DNA of 64,000 nt from Noviherbaspirillum aerium (lineage in GTDB: Bacteria; Pseudomonadota; Gammaproteobacteria; Burkholderiales; Burkholderiaceae_D): positions 1 through 64,000 of the forward strand of contig NZ_VFAH01000026.1 of NCBI RefSeq assembly GCF_008929045.1, given 5' to 3'. Positions 44,423 through 53,254 of the stretch are shown here, piece by piece. The notes under the pieces were generated by a model. The model was not told the origin of the DNA, searched no databases, and saw only the letters and a list, made by a program, of their open reading frames with translations. The position numbers were made by a program, and so were the translations under genes. Numbering within the stretch: the stretch's first letter is position 1; each line of letters opens with the position of its first letter.

Positions 44423-44437
44423 GCAAGCGGCGTGCCA
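44423..44437 (-). promoter_or_regulatory. Sigma-54 (-24/-12) promoter for flavin monooxygenase
   Basis: Read on the - strand, the sequence is TGGCAC-GCCGC-TTGC, an exact match to the sigma-54 consensus TGGCAC-N5-TTGC. It lies 145-159 bases upstream of the monooxygenase start codon. The gene upstream encodes a sigma-54 activator and four TGTNACA half-sites lie about 110-160 bases further upstream, as expected for enhancer-dependent transcription. Confidence 0.85.
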
Positions 44438-44539
44438 TGCGCTGGCGCGCCCGCGAGTGCGATGCAAGTCATTGAATTGATTGCGGGTTTTGGCCTGGAG
44501 CGGCGGCGTGGCATGCCCTGCGCGGGGCAATCTCCGCGA

Positions 44540-44586
44540 CAGCTGTCACAGCACCGGGTGTGACAGCTGTAACACCCGGTGTAACA
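44540..44586. promoter_or_regulatory. Upstream activator sites (four TGTNACA half-sites)
   Basis: CAGCTGTCACA (44540-44550) and TGTGACAGCTG (44559-44569) form a perfect 11-bp inverted repeat. TGTAACA follows at 44568-44574 and 44580-44586. The array sits between the activator gene stop (44618) and the sigma-54 promoter (44423-44437), fitting enhancer sites for the AcoR-type protein. Confidence 0.8.
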
Positions 44587-44617
44587 GCAAAGGAACAAGA
44601 GAAACGGCAATCCGCGT

Positions 44618-46621
44618 TCAGTTCCTGTCGCGCTGGTTGGGCGTGGCGATGCCAAGGCGCTTCATGCGCCGGTACAAGGTCATGCGCGCGATGCCCATCT
44701 GTTGAGCGGCGGCCGAGATGTTCCAGCCGCAGGCGCGCAGCTGGGTGAGCAGGCGTTCGGCTTCCGGCAGCGTTGCCGCGGCGCCCTGCGCATGCGCCGG
44801 CAGCGGCAAGGCAAGCCGGCAGGCATCGTTTCCATGAAACTGTTCAGGCAGATCGTCGGGCTGTATCAGGCCATCCATGCAGACGGCGGCGGCATATTCG
44901 ATGACATTGCGCAGTTCGCGCAGATTGCCCGGCCATGGATAGCCGCGCATCAGGGCCAGCGTGGCCGGAGCCAGGTCCGGCGGCGCAGGCAGGTCATGCT
45001 GCCTGGCGTGCTGGCGCAGCATGTGGCGCACCATGTGGCTGAAGTCCTGCCGCTCGCGCAAGGTCGGCAGCAGGATGTGCGCGCCGTTGAGCCGGTAGTA
45101 GAGGTCGTCGCGGAAACCGCCCTCGCGCACCAGTTTTTCCAGGTTGCAGTGGGTCGCGGCGATGACCCGGATATTGACCGATACCGGGCGCGTCCCACCG
45201 ATCGGCAATACCTCCTTCTCCGCCAGTACGCGCAGCAGCCGCGCCTGCAGGGGCCTTGGCATGTCGCCGATTTCATCGAGGAACAGGGTGCCGCCGTCGG
45301 CTTCCGCGATCAGGCCGCGCTTGCCGCGCGCCGACGCGCCGGAGAAGCTTCCCGGCAGGTAGCCGAACAGTTCGCTCTCGATCAGGGATTCGGGAATGGC
45401 GGCGCAATTGACGGCGATGAACGGACCACGCCGGCGTTCGCTGCTCTGGTGGACCGCCTTGGCAAAATACTCCTTGCCGGTCCCGGTTTCGCCGTTGAGC
45501 AGCAGGCTGACCGGCGAGTTGAGCAGCCGTGCGACGCGCGCGATCTGCCGGTCGAGTTGCGGGTCGCCGCCGGACAGGGCCGCCAGCGGCGCTGGCACCT
45601 GGGCAGCCTGGGTCTGGTTGCGCGGCGCCCCGCTTGCCGATTGCGCCGGTGCCGGGAGCGTTGACAGCGGCGACAGCGGCGATAGCGGCGGCGAAGCGAG
45701 AAGGAACAGCAGCCGCGTGCTGCCGGCCAGCTTGACCGCGCGCTGATCGACCGGCTGCATGCGCACGAAACGGCCGAGTTCATTGAAGCGGACATCGAAG
45801 AGGTGCTCGAAGCCGCGTCCGACCAGCGGCCCGCCGCCGTCGGCCTCGAACAGCATCTGCGCGCGGCGGTTGTGCCCGATGACGCGGCCGCCGGCATCGA
45901 TGGCCAGCAGGTATTCCGGATTGACATCAAGGAATTGCGGCGCGCCCGACAGGCGCAGCACCCAGTCCCGGCGATAGCGCTGCAGGAAGCTGGCGTTCTC
46001 TATCTGGTGCGCGTACATCTTCACCATCTGCAGCGCCAGGTGCTGGCTTTCCTTGGCCTGCGGCGATGTCAGCGCGGAGATGTCGAGCACGGCGCTCAGC
46101 CTGCCCAGGGTGTCGAAGATCGGTGCGGTGGTGCAGGTGAGCGGTATGTGGGTGGCGTCGAAATGGTCTTCCTGATGCACCGTCAGCGCCTCGCCGGTGG
46201 TGATGCAGGTGCCGACGCCGCAGGTGCCGGCATGGCGCTCGCTCCAGTCGGCGCCGAGGTAGAGTCCGGCGCGCTGCAGCTGATGGTCGAGCTGGATGTC
46301 GCCGAGAAAGTCCACCGTGACGCCTCGCGCATCGGTCAGCAGCACGACGTAACCGAGACCGGCCACCTGCTGGTACAGCGATTCCAGTCCATGCCGCGCA
46401 ATCTGCAGAAAGTCTTCCAGCTGGTCCTGGTGTTCCCTGACGCGCTCTCCCGGCAGGATCACGGCTTCCTGCATGCGGGCCGGATCGAGCCGGTGCTCGT
46501 GCACGCAGCGCAGCCAGGAACTGCGTATGACTTCATCATGATGGCGCGCCCAAGGCGAAGCCAGTCCTGCGTCCGCGACCTGCATCACGGTCGCAATATG
46601 TTCGCGTTGCCGATCCTGCAT
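44618..46621 (-). CDS. Sigma-54-dependent transcriptional activator (AcoR-like: GAF, AAA+, Fis)
   Basis: The product has 667 residues. The N-terminal GAF-type sensor is about residues 70-200 (GTCGVGTCITTGEALTVHQE). A linker of Ser/Pro repeats follows near 310-325. The AAA+ domain has Walker A GETGTGKEYFAKAVH near 379, the sigma-54 contact loop as GSFSGA instead of GAFTGA, Walker B GGTLFLDEIGDMP and the R-finger region GFRDDLYYRLNG. The C-terminal Fis helix-turn-helix is WNISAAAQQMGIARMTLYRR. It probably binds the TGTNACA array downstream and drives the flavin monooxygenase. Confidence 0.93.
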   Translation of the reverse strand: MQDRQREHIATVMQVADAGLASPWARHHDEVIRSSWLRCVHEHRLDPARMQEAVILPGERVREHQDQLEDFLQIARHGLESLYQQVAGLGYVVLLTDARGVTVDFLGDIQLDHQLQRAGLYLGADWSERHAGTCGVGTCITTGEALTVHQEDHFDATHIPLTCTTAPIFDTLGRLSAVLDISALTSPQAKESQHLALQMVKMYAHQIENASFLQRYRRDWVLRLSGAPQFLDVNPEYLLAIDAGGRVIGHNRRAQMLFEADGGGPLVGRGFEHLFDVRFNELGRFVRMQPVDQRAVKLAGSTRLLFLLASPPLSPLSPLSTLPAPAQSASGAPRNQTQAAQVPAPLAALSGGDPQLDRQIARVARLLNSPVSLLLNGETGTGKEYFAKAVHQSSERRRGPFIAVNCAAIPESLIESELFGYLPGSFSGASARGKRGLIAEADGGTLFLDEIGDMPRPLQARLLRVLAEKEVLPIGGTRPVSVNIRVIAATHCNLEKLVREGGFRDDLYYRLNGAHILLPTLRERQDFSHMVRHMLRQHARQHDLPAPPDLAPATLALMRGYPWPGNLRELRNVIEYAAAVCMDGLIQPDDLPEQFHGNDACRLALPLPAHAQGAAATLPEAERLLTQLRACGWNISAAAQQMGIARMTLYRRMKRLGIATPNQRDRN

Positions 46622-46796
46622 CTGTGTCTCCTGTCGAGCACTTCATCGCCTCATCCTGCGCGGCGTGCCAGCTTTCCTTCTTGTTCGGCAAAGTGTAGTG
46701 GAGCCGGGACCGGCATGTCCAGCATGGCTGTACGGCATGGCGGCGGCATTTACCGCAAGCAATGTCTTCTTCCCAGCAGGCGTGGCCGACTGCGCC

Positions 46797-47729
46797 TCAG
46801 GCCGCCAGCTCCGCGGGCGGGAAGCTGCAGCTGCGGATGCCATGGCCGTTCTGCGTGATCTGCACTTCGACCTGCGTCAGCAGGCCCGCGGCAAGCCGTG
46901 CGGAAAGAATCTTGAAGGTATCCATGTCCAGCTGGGCGCTGCGCGGGAGCCTCAGCGCCGGCTGGCATTCCGACAAGCTTCCCAGGTAGGCCCAGCGCTC
47001 GATCACATGCACCTGATGCAGGTTCCCGTCACTTTCAAAAATGCCGATCGGCCCGGCATAGGGCCATACGTACTGGCCCAGCTGCTTCAAGGCCTTATGC
47101 ACCCGCCGTGTGTGAGCCAGCGGGGTTTCCAGGCCGATGCAGGCGCCGCGGCATTGGCCGAGTTGATACGCAAAACATCCGCGCCCGTGGGTGGTCTTTT
47201 CAATGCCGAGCAGGGAAGGACACAAGCCATGCCGCCGGACCTGGGCCCGCCAGCCTGCTTCCGCTGTCCTGCGCGACGCAAACAGCCCGTGAGCGGGATA
47301 GCGGCCATTGTCCTCGTAATCGACCACCCGCGGCTGAAGAGTGCCCTTTGGCAGATGCAGCGCATAGGCGGGAGCATCGGATTTCAGCAGCACGTTATAC
47401 GGCGGCTGCCATTGCTTGATGAGTTGCGATTCGAGCAACAGCGCACCGGTTTCCCCCGCCATGCGGACAAAGTCGATGCGCCGCGTCCTGCGGAGCAGCG
47501 CGCGTTCCTGCGGCGTGCGCAAATGGGCCTGCACCCGGGAGCGGATGCTGACACTCTTGCCGATATACAGCGGAGAGCCTGCCGCATCCAGGAAACGGTA
47601 GATGCCGGCGCCATCCGGCAAGGCTTCGAGACTCGCGGGATCGATGCTGCCGCTGCTGTCCGTGGGATGGATGTCGCGAGGCGGGGACTGCGGCATCAGT
47701 AGGCCGACCGAGCTGATGCGAGCGCGCAT
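46797..47729 (-). CDS. cho: GIY-YIG excinuclease Cho-like protein (UvrC N-terminal homologue)
   Basis: The product has 310 residues from ATG 47729; the frame extends to 47894 without similarity. The GIY-YIG nuclease core is GAGIYRFLDAAGSPLYIGKS near residues 41-60. LLESQLIKQWQPPYNVLLK with the metal-binding Glu and the Cys-rich segment GCFAYQLGQCRGACIG follow. Cho resembles the N-terminal half of UvrC and makes the 3' incision at bulky DNA lesions with UvrAB. Length is close to E. coli Cho (295). The gene stands alone between the sigma-54 activator and the GGDEF/EAL gene. Confidence 0.88.
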   Translation of the reverse strand: MRARISSVGLLMPQSPPRDIHPTDSSGSIDPASLEALPDGAGIYRFLDAAGSPLYIGKSVSIRSRVQAHLRTPQERALLRRTRRIDFVRMAGETGALLLESQLIKQWQPPYNVLLKSDAPAYALHLPKGTLQPRVVDYEDNGRYPAHGLFASRRTAEAGWRAQVRRHGLCPSLLGIEKTTHGRGCFAYQLGQCRGACIGLETPLAHTRRVHKALKQLGQYVWPYAGPIGIFESDGNLHQVHVIERWAYLGSLSECQPALRLPRSAQLDMDTFKILSARLAAGLLTQVEVQITQNGHGIRSCSFPPAELAA

Positions 47730-47910
47730 GTTCGTGTGTCTGGTTCTGTCGATGTCTTTGGAAGGCGAATGCAGCAACCAAGGACCGGATAAAAAGATGT
47801 CGCTTTGAGAGACTGTCCGGCTGATAGTTCCGGGTGGTGCAATGCGGTGCGCCCTGGCGGACATCCGCACCGCGCGACCGTGATCATTCAGCAATCATTC
47901 AGCCATCAAT

Positions 47911-50490
47911 TCAATGAGAAGCGGCGGAGTGTTCCCGATACCAGGCCGCGAAGCGATTGCCCACCACCGGCTTGCAAACATGATATCCCTGCGCCTGGTG
48001 GCATCCATGGTGGCGCAGATACTGCAATGTCGAATCGGACTCGATGCCTTCGGCCACGATTTCCAGACGCAGCGTGCGGCCCAATGCAATGATGGCTTCG
48101 ATGATCGCCCGGCTCGCGGTGTCGTGCTGAAGCCGGTGCACGAAGGACTTGTCCACCTTGATCTTGTCCAGCGGCAGGCGACTCAGATAGCTGAGACTGG
48201 AATAGCCTGTGCCGAAATCGTCGAGCGAAACCTTGATGCCCTTGCCGCGCAGTTCATTCAATACGGTAATGGCATGATCGATATCTTCCATGACCGCGGT
48301 CTCGGTGAGCTCGATCTGCACGCCGGCGCATCCAATGCAGTGATCCCGGATGGTGTTCTGCAGATAGCTTGCGAAGTCCTTCTTCCGGAACTGCATGGGC
48401 GATACATTGACCGCGATCGGGATCGGCGGCAAACCTTCCTCTATCCATGCCGAATGCTGTTCGCATGCCTGGCCGAAGACCCATTCGCCGAGGCGGCCAA
48501 TGAGGCCCGTGGCTTCGGCCACATGAATGAAGCGGTCCGGCCCCATGCCGTTGCCCGGCCAGCGCAGCAGCGCTTCCACACTGACCACGTCGTTCGTCTG
48601 CATATCGATCACGGGCTGGTAATACAGGGAAAACTCATCGCGCTTGAGCGCGGTCTTGATGCCCTCCTCGATGAGGGATTGCATATACACGCGTTCGGCC
48701 AGCGACGAGGTGTAGAGCTGTATCGTGCTGCGGCCCATCTGCTTGGCCACGTACATCGCCGCATCCGCATGGCCGATCAGCATGTCGACGTCGACGCCGT
48801 CGCGCGGATAGATGCTGATGCCGATGGAACATGACAGCGACGCTTCCACCGACCCGACATGGTAGGGCCGGCCGATGGCTTCCATCAGGTGCTGGGCAAC
48901 TTTTTCTCCCGCGATGTCGTCATTGTGGTGGGGTACGAGTGCAAGAAATTCATCGCCTCCCAGCCTGAATACCATGTCCTCGCCACGGATGCTGCCGCGC
49001 AGCCGGCCGGCAACCTGCCGCAGCACGGTGTCGCCGACTTCATGACCGTGGATATCGTTGATGGGCTTGAAACGGTCGAGGTCGATGAACAGCACCGAGA
49101 CTTCCTGCGTTGCCCGGTTCGCCGCGGCGAAGGTATGGCGGGCATACTCGTAAAGAAGGGAGCGGTTGGGCAGGCCGGTCAGCGGATCATGCAGCGCGGC
49201 CTGCCGGATTCTTTCCTCGGCCTGCCGCCGCTCGCTGTAGTCATGGCAGATGACCATGACCTCGCGCACGGTACGGCCTTCTTCGGTAATCGGAACGCAG
49301 GTCACTCTCAGGTTGCGCAAGCCGGTCTCCGAGGCGAAATCGAAATCGTCCGCCTGCAGGGCGGCCGTCACGAGCGCCTCCTCCAGCAAGGGCTGCCACA
49401 AGTTCAGGATGGACTGGTTTGATGCATTCCTGGCATGCCGGCCGATCAGGCCCCTGTCATTCTCGCCGATGCTGTGCGCCGCCGCCAGGTTCACATACTG
49501 GATGCGCTGGTCGGGATCGTAGATGACGACCATGTCGGGGATATGGTCGAACGCCAGGCGCAGGCGCTGTTCGCTGACCCGCAAGGCGGTCTCCGCCATC
49601 AGGCGCTTGGTGACATCCTCGACGGTCAATACCGCAAGCGGGGCCGACAACTGCGGCGATTCGACCAGCGTGCCGGAGATGCTGGCAATCCAGGATCTTC
49701 CGGTATCCCGGCGGTGCACCACCATCTCGGCATTGGAGACGATCTCGCCGTGCAATAGCCTGTACACAGGCCAATCCTCCACCGGAAGCGGCTCGCCATC
49801 CAGGGTACTGACTTCGAAGGTATCGGCGAGCAGTTCGGCCTCTGAAGCAATGTCGCTCGGGGTCTTGTATTCGAACAGCCGCATTGCCGCCGGATTGGCT
49901 TCCAGCAGCTTGCCTTCACTGGAAAAAACGATCACGCCTTCGCTGAGGCTGTCGAGTACCGCGCGCAAGCGCGCACGGCTTTGCCCGCCCTGGTCCTGGG
50001 CCCGGATGCGGGCATCGATATTCTTGATGATGGAAATGAAGTAGCTCGGCAATCCCCATGCATCACGCACCAGTGAGACGCTGAGGTGGCCCCAGACCAG
50101 CTCGCCATTCTTTTTCACATAGCGTTTCTCGATGGCATAGGAGGTTCGCTTGCCACGCAACAACTCATTGACCAGTGCGAGATCAGGCGCCAGATCCTCG
50201 GGATGGGTCAATTCCTGGAAGGTCTTGGTCTGCAGCTCTTCCCTGGTGTACCCGAGCATCTGGCAGAGGAAGGGGTTGATGCGCAGCCATTGCCCGTTCA
50301 ACGTGATATGCGCAATGCCAACCGCGGCAAGATCAAATGTGGTCTGGTAAATCTGCGTGATTTCCTCGATCTTTGCTTCAGCCTGCACCAATGCCGCCTG
50401 CGCGGAGGACAATTCAGAAAGGTTTTTTTCCAGCAAACCTTCGAGCTTTGCAATATGCCGCTGCAGCTCTTCCATAGTGGTACCCATCAT
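47911..50490 (-). CDS. PAS-GGDEF-EAL cyclic-di-GMP signalling protein
   Basis: The product has 859 residues. A short coiled coil at residues 5-45 precedes three PAS domains (roughly 45-165, 170-290 and 300-420). The GGDEF domain has an intact RLGGDEFL near 510 and the EAL domain an intact SVEALLRW near 640, with NVSPMQF, ELTETAVMEDID, DDFGTGYSSLSYL and EGIES. Both catalytic motifs are intact, so diguanylate cyclase and phosphodiesterase activities are both possible. No membrane segment; a cytoplasmic sensor. ATG 50490 follows GAGGTACTA. Confidence 0.95.
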   Translation of the reverse strand: MMGTTMEELQRHIAKLEGLLEKNLSELSSAQAALVQAEAKIEEITQIYQTTFDLAAVGIAHITLNGQWLRINPFLCQMLGYTREELQTKTFQELTHPEDLAPDLALVNELLRGKRTSYAIEKRYVKKNGELVWGHLSVSLVRDAWGLPSYFISIIKNIDARIRAQDQGGQSRARLRAVLDSLSEGVIVFSSEGKLLEANPAAMRLFEYKTPSDIASEAELLADTFEVSTLDGEPLPVEDWPVYRLLHGEIVSNAEMVVHRRDTGRSWIASISGTLVESPQLSAPLAVLTVEDVTKRLMAETALRVSEQRLRLAFDHIPDMVVIYDPDQRIQYVNLAAAHSIGENDRGLIGRHARNASNQSILNLWQPLLEEALVTAALQADDFDFASETGLRNLRVTCVPITEEGRTVREVMVICHDYSERRQAEERIRQAALHDPLTGLPNRSLLYEYARHTFAAANRATQEVSVLFIDLDRFKPINDIHGHEVGDTVLRQVAGRLRGSIRGEDMVFRLGGDEFLALVPHHNDDIAGEKVAQHLMEAIGRPYHVGSVEASLSCSIGISIYPRDGVDVDMLIGHADAAMYVAKQMGRSTIQLYTSSLAERVYMQSLIEEGIKTALKRDEFSLYYQPVIDMQTNDVVSVEALLRWPGNGMGPDRFIHVAEATGLIGRLGEWVFGQACEQHSAWIEEGLPPIPIAVNVSPMQFRKKDFASYLQNTIRDHCIGCAGVQIELTETAVMEDIDHAITVLNELRGKGIKVSLDDFGTGYSSLSYLSRLPLDKIKVDKSFVHRLQHDTASRAIIEAIIALGRTLRLEIVAEGIESDSTLQYLRHHGCHQAQGYHVCKPVVGNRFAAWYREHSAASH

Positions 50491-50958
50491 TAGTACCTCG
50501 GAGTCGAATAAGCAAAATCAAAGCAACGCAACGATCAAAGCGACGTTGTCGGCGTTCCTCATCCTCATTAATGAAGTGACAGTCACCATGTTGACACAAT
50601 GATTTTCCCATTATATGAACGGGCGATACAGCAGTTCAGTCGCACGAGGCGATTTTTGGCAAAAGTCGGGCAGGGCAGGCCGGGATTTGGTTTCCCGGAT
50701 TAAATTCATGGCGTGACGGCAGTGTTTCATCTGGAAAAATAACGGGGGCCATCTTGTGCCGCCGCCGGCGCTTCAGGTGAGGGACGGGAAAGAGGCCGGG
50801 GTGCCGGCGGGATGCCCGCGGAGTGTCCGGAGACTTGAGTGCCTTGACCGAAGGCACGGCTGCATCGGCCTCGATCGGGAACGCATGCCTTGCCCGCACT
50901 CCGCGTTGTGGCGGCGGGTTACGAAGGGAAAATGGAAGCTTGATTGGGCGAAAACGCT
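50491..50958. other. Intergenic region between GGDEF/EAL and SDR genes
   Basis: This 468-base region holds the promoter of the PAS-GGDEF-EAL gene at its left end. Nothing else was recognised. Short open frames lack ribosome sites. Confidence 0.5.
50611..50639 (-). promoter_or_regulatory. Possible sigma-70 promoter for GGDEF/EAL gene
   Basis: On the - strand a perfect -10 TATAAT (complement of 50611-50616) lies 17 bases downstream of a weak -35 TGAACT (complement of 50634-50639). It would start transcription about 115 bases upstream of the start codon at 50490. Confidence 0.5.
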
Positions 50959-51720
50959 CTAACCGCCAAGATACGCGCCGCCGTTAACGTGGATCACCTG
51001 TCCGGTGATGAAGCGCGCGTTGTCGCCTGCAAGCCAGGCTACCGTCTCGCTGACGTCCATTGCGGAGCCGTTGCGGCCGAGCAGCGTGCGGCGGCTGCCA
51101 TGGTGGCCGGGAACCGCGGAGGAACTGGCGCTCTTGCGCACGGTATCGATCATTCCGGGCGCGACGCAGTTGACCGTGATGCCGTGTTCCGCCAGGTCGT
51201 TCGCCAGCGCGCGCGTCATTCCCACCAGTCCCGCCTTCGCCGTCACCACGTGCACACGGTGTTCAGCGCCCGTATGTGCCGTCAGCCCGCCGATATTGAT
51301 GACGGCGCCGAAAGCCGAGCGGCTGAGCAGGGGCAAGGCCGCCTGGGTGCAATGGAATGCGCCGTCAAGTACGACGGCAAGCGTTCTATGCCATTCGGCG
51401 GCGGCCATCCCGGAGAAGGGGACTTCCTTGCGCACGGCGGCGTTATTGACGAGGATGTCCAGCCTCCCCCAGCGCAGTTCGATAGCGGCGATCATCCTGT
51501 CGACCGAGTCCCTGTCGGTGACATCGCCGGGACACAGCATGGCGCTTCCGCCCTGCCTGATGATCTCATCGGCCACCGCCTGGCCCTCGTCGACGGATTC
51601 CCGCACGTTGACCGCAACGGCGACACCCTGGCGCGCGAGAGACAATGCGATTTCCCTGCCGATATTGCGGCTTGCGCCGGTTACCAATGCAATTTTTCGG
51701 GGCTGGTCGGTGCTGGTCAT
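50959..51720 (-). CDS. SDR-family oxidoreductase lacking the classical Tyr
   Basis: The product has 253 residues with VTGASRNIGREIALSLARQG, NNAA and the C-terminal GQVIHVNGGAYLGG. The catalytic region reads AEHRVHVVTAKAGLVGMTRA: Lys is kept but the Tyr of YxxxK is Val, with a His just before. It may use another acid/base or act as a reductase of the DECR-like kind. ATG 51720 follows CAGGACCACATC. It is downstream of the MmgE/PrpD and Bug genes on the same strand. Confidence 0.85.
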   Translation of the reverse strand: MTSTDQPRKIALVTGASRNIGREIALSLARQGVAVAVNVRESVDEGQAVADEIIRQGGSAMLCPGDVTDRDSVDRMIAAIELRWGRLDILVNNAAVRKEVPFSGMAAAEWHRTLAVVLDGAFHCTQAALPLLSRSAFGAVINIGGLTAHTGAEHRVHVVTAKAGLVGMTRALANDLAEHGITVNCVAPGMIDTVRKSASSSAVPGHHGSRRTLLGRNGSAMDVSETVAWLAGDNARFITGQVIHVNGGAYLGG

Positions 51721-51850
51721 GATGTGGTCCTGCGGAGTGAAGATTCGGAAGTCGTTCTTGCGCGCGAACGAAACGATTCAGCGCGTTAGCGGAAGCGGGG
51801 GCGGAAGCAGGGCCGGCATGCGTGCCTGCGCTGCTTCCAGCCGGCTGCCG

Positions 51851-53227
51851 TCAAGCCGGCGTTGCCGCGCCCAGCAGGTTCTTGACGCTGGACAGCGTCG
51901 CAAGCTGCATCGATAGTGTCCAGGCCTGCTCGGCCTTTTCCCTGCCGATGACCGGCTCGCTCTGATCGACGAATTTCGCCTTGAGCTGTTCATCGGTCAT
52001 CGGACGTTCGACGCTGCCCACGGCATGCTCGACAAACACGTGCAGCGTTCTGCCGTCCGTGGTTTCGATGGTGACGTCGGACGATGCTTCATCAATGCTG
52101 TCGTCGACGATCGCTTCCACTTTCGAACGCAGCGCAACCACGTCCTCGCGGTTGACGACTTCATCGGAATACTCGTGCTCTCCTGCGCGGCCGAAGATGA
52201 TGCCCGCCGCGCAGGAGTGGTACACGCTGAATTTGCCTTGCAGGCCATCGGCGGGCGTCTTCTTGCCGGTCAGTTCCAATACCAGGGAATGCACCTTGAT
52301 GGTGACCTTGCTGATGTCTTCCGGCTTCAGATTGTGCTGGTTGCGCAGCTGCACGCAACCGTCGATGCTCGGATGGATCACGATGCCGCAGGCGAACGGC
52401 TTGTAGGTATTGATCTCGATTTCCCAGGTTTCGCCGAGCTTTTCGGTGACTTCGGCCCAGTCGGTCTTGTCCGAAAAAACCTGCAGCAGTCCGCGCGGTG
52501 CTTCGAGCGCCCGCTTCGATGCCGTGTAGCCGTGCTTGGCCATCAGCGCCGCCATCAGGCCGGCCTTCGCCGCGCCGCCGGGATGGAAGGGCTTGGTCAT
52601 GGTGCCGAACTGTTCCCGCAGGCCGATCGGCTGGGAGGCGGCGATGCCAAGCGCCATCTGGGTGCGGGCGGCGTCGAGCTTCAACAGGCGCGAACAGGCG
52701 GCCGCGCTGCCCAGCATGCCGGTGGAACCGGTGATATGCCAGCCGCGGTCGTAGTGATTGGGATAGACCGCATTGCCGAGCCGGCAGGACACTTCAATGC
52801 CGAGCACCAGCGCATCGATCATTTCGCGGCCTGTCGAGCCGATATGCTCGCCGAGCGCGAGCACCGCGGAGGCGACCGGACCGGCGGGATGGATGATGGT
52901 CTTCAGGTGCGTATCGTCGAAGTCGAAGGTATGCGAGCTGATGCCGTTGATCATCGCCGCGTTGGCGATGTCGACCCGTTCCCTGCGCCCGAGGATGGCG
53001 GCCTGCGGCGCCGGCGACAGTTCGCTGACGGCGGCCAGCGCGGCGTGCACGGTTTCATGCTGCGACGGACCGATCGCACAGCCGAACCAGTTGGCGAACG
53101 TGCGGTGCGCCTCGTAGTCGACCTTGTCGCTCCAGCCTTTCGATGGATGGTTTACAACGAATTTGGCCAGGAGTTCGGTAATCGCCGGCGCGTTATGGTC
53201 TGCCTTGACGGTGGTGTTGCGTGCCAT
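51851..53227 (-). CDS. MmgE/PrpD family protein (2-methylcitrate dehydratase-like)
   Basis: The product has 458 residues, full family length. It has the N-terminal helical lyase domain (KVDYEAHRTFANWFGCAIGP and DIANAAMINGISSHTFDFDD) and IIHPAGPVASAVLALGEHIG, then QPIGLREQFGTMTKPFHPGG with the conserved His and Lys. PrpD dehydrates 2-methylcitrate, and the wider family includes cis-aconitate and iminodisuccinate lyases. With an adjacent Bug receptor and GntR regulator, it probably acts on an imported tricarboxylate or related acid. Confidence 0.9.
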   Translation of the reverse strand: MARNTTVKADHNAPAITELLAKFVVNHPSKGWSDKVDYEAHRTFANWFGCAIGPSQHETVHAALAAVSELSPAPQAAILGRRERVDIANAAMINGISSHTFDFDDTHLKTIIHPAGPVASAVLALGEHIGSTGREMIDALVLGIEVSCRLGNAVYPNHYDRGWHITGSTGMLGSAAACSRLLKLDAARTQMALGIAASQPIGLREQFGTMTKPFHPGGAAKAGLMAALMAKHGYTASKRALEAPRGLLQVFSDKTDWAEVTEKLGETWEIEINTYKPFACGIVIHPSIDGCVQLRNQHNLKPEDISKVTIKVHSLVLELTGKKTPADGLQGKFSVYHSCAAGIIFGRAGEHEYSDEVVNREDVVALRSKVEAIVDDSIDEASSDVTIETTDGRTLHVFVEHAVGSVERPMTDEQLKAKFVDQSEPVIGREKAEQAWTLSMQLATLSSVKNLLGAATPA

Positions 53228-53254
53228 GGAAATGTTCTCTCGAGTTGGGATGGG

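Noticed and set aside
42380-44563. 727-codon open frame on the + strand
   Set aside because: It lies opposite the flavin monooxygenase gene and crosses its promoter region; no conserved sequence.
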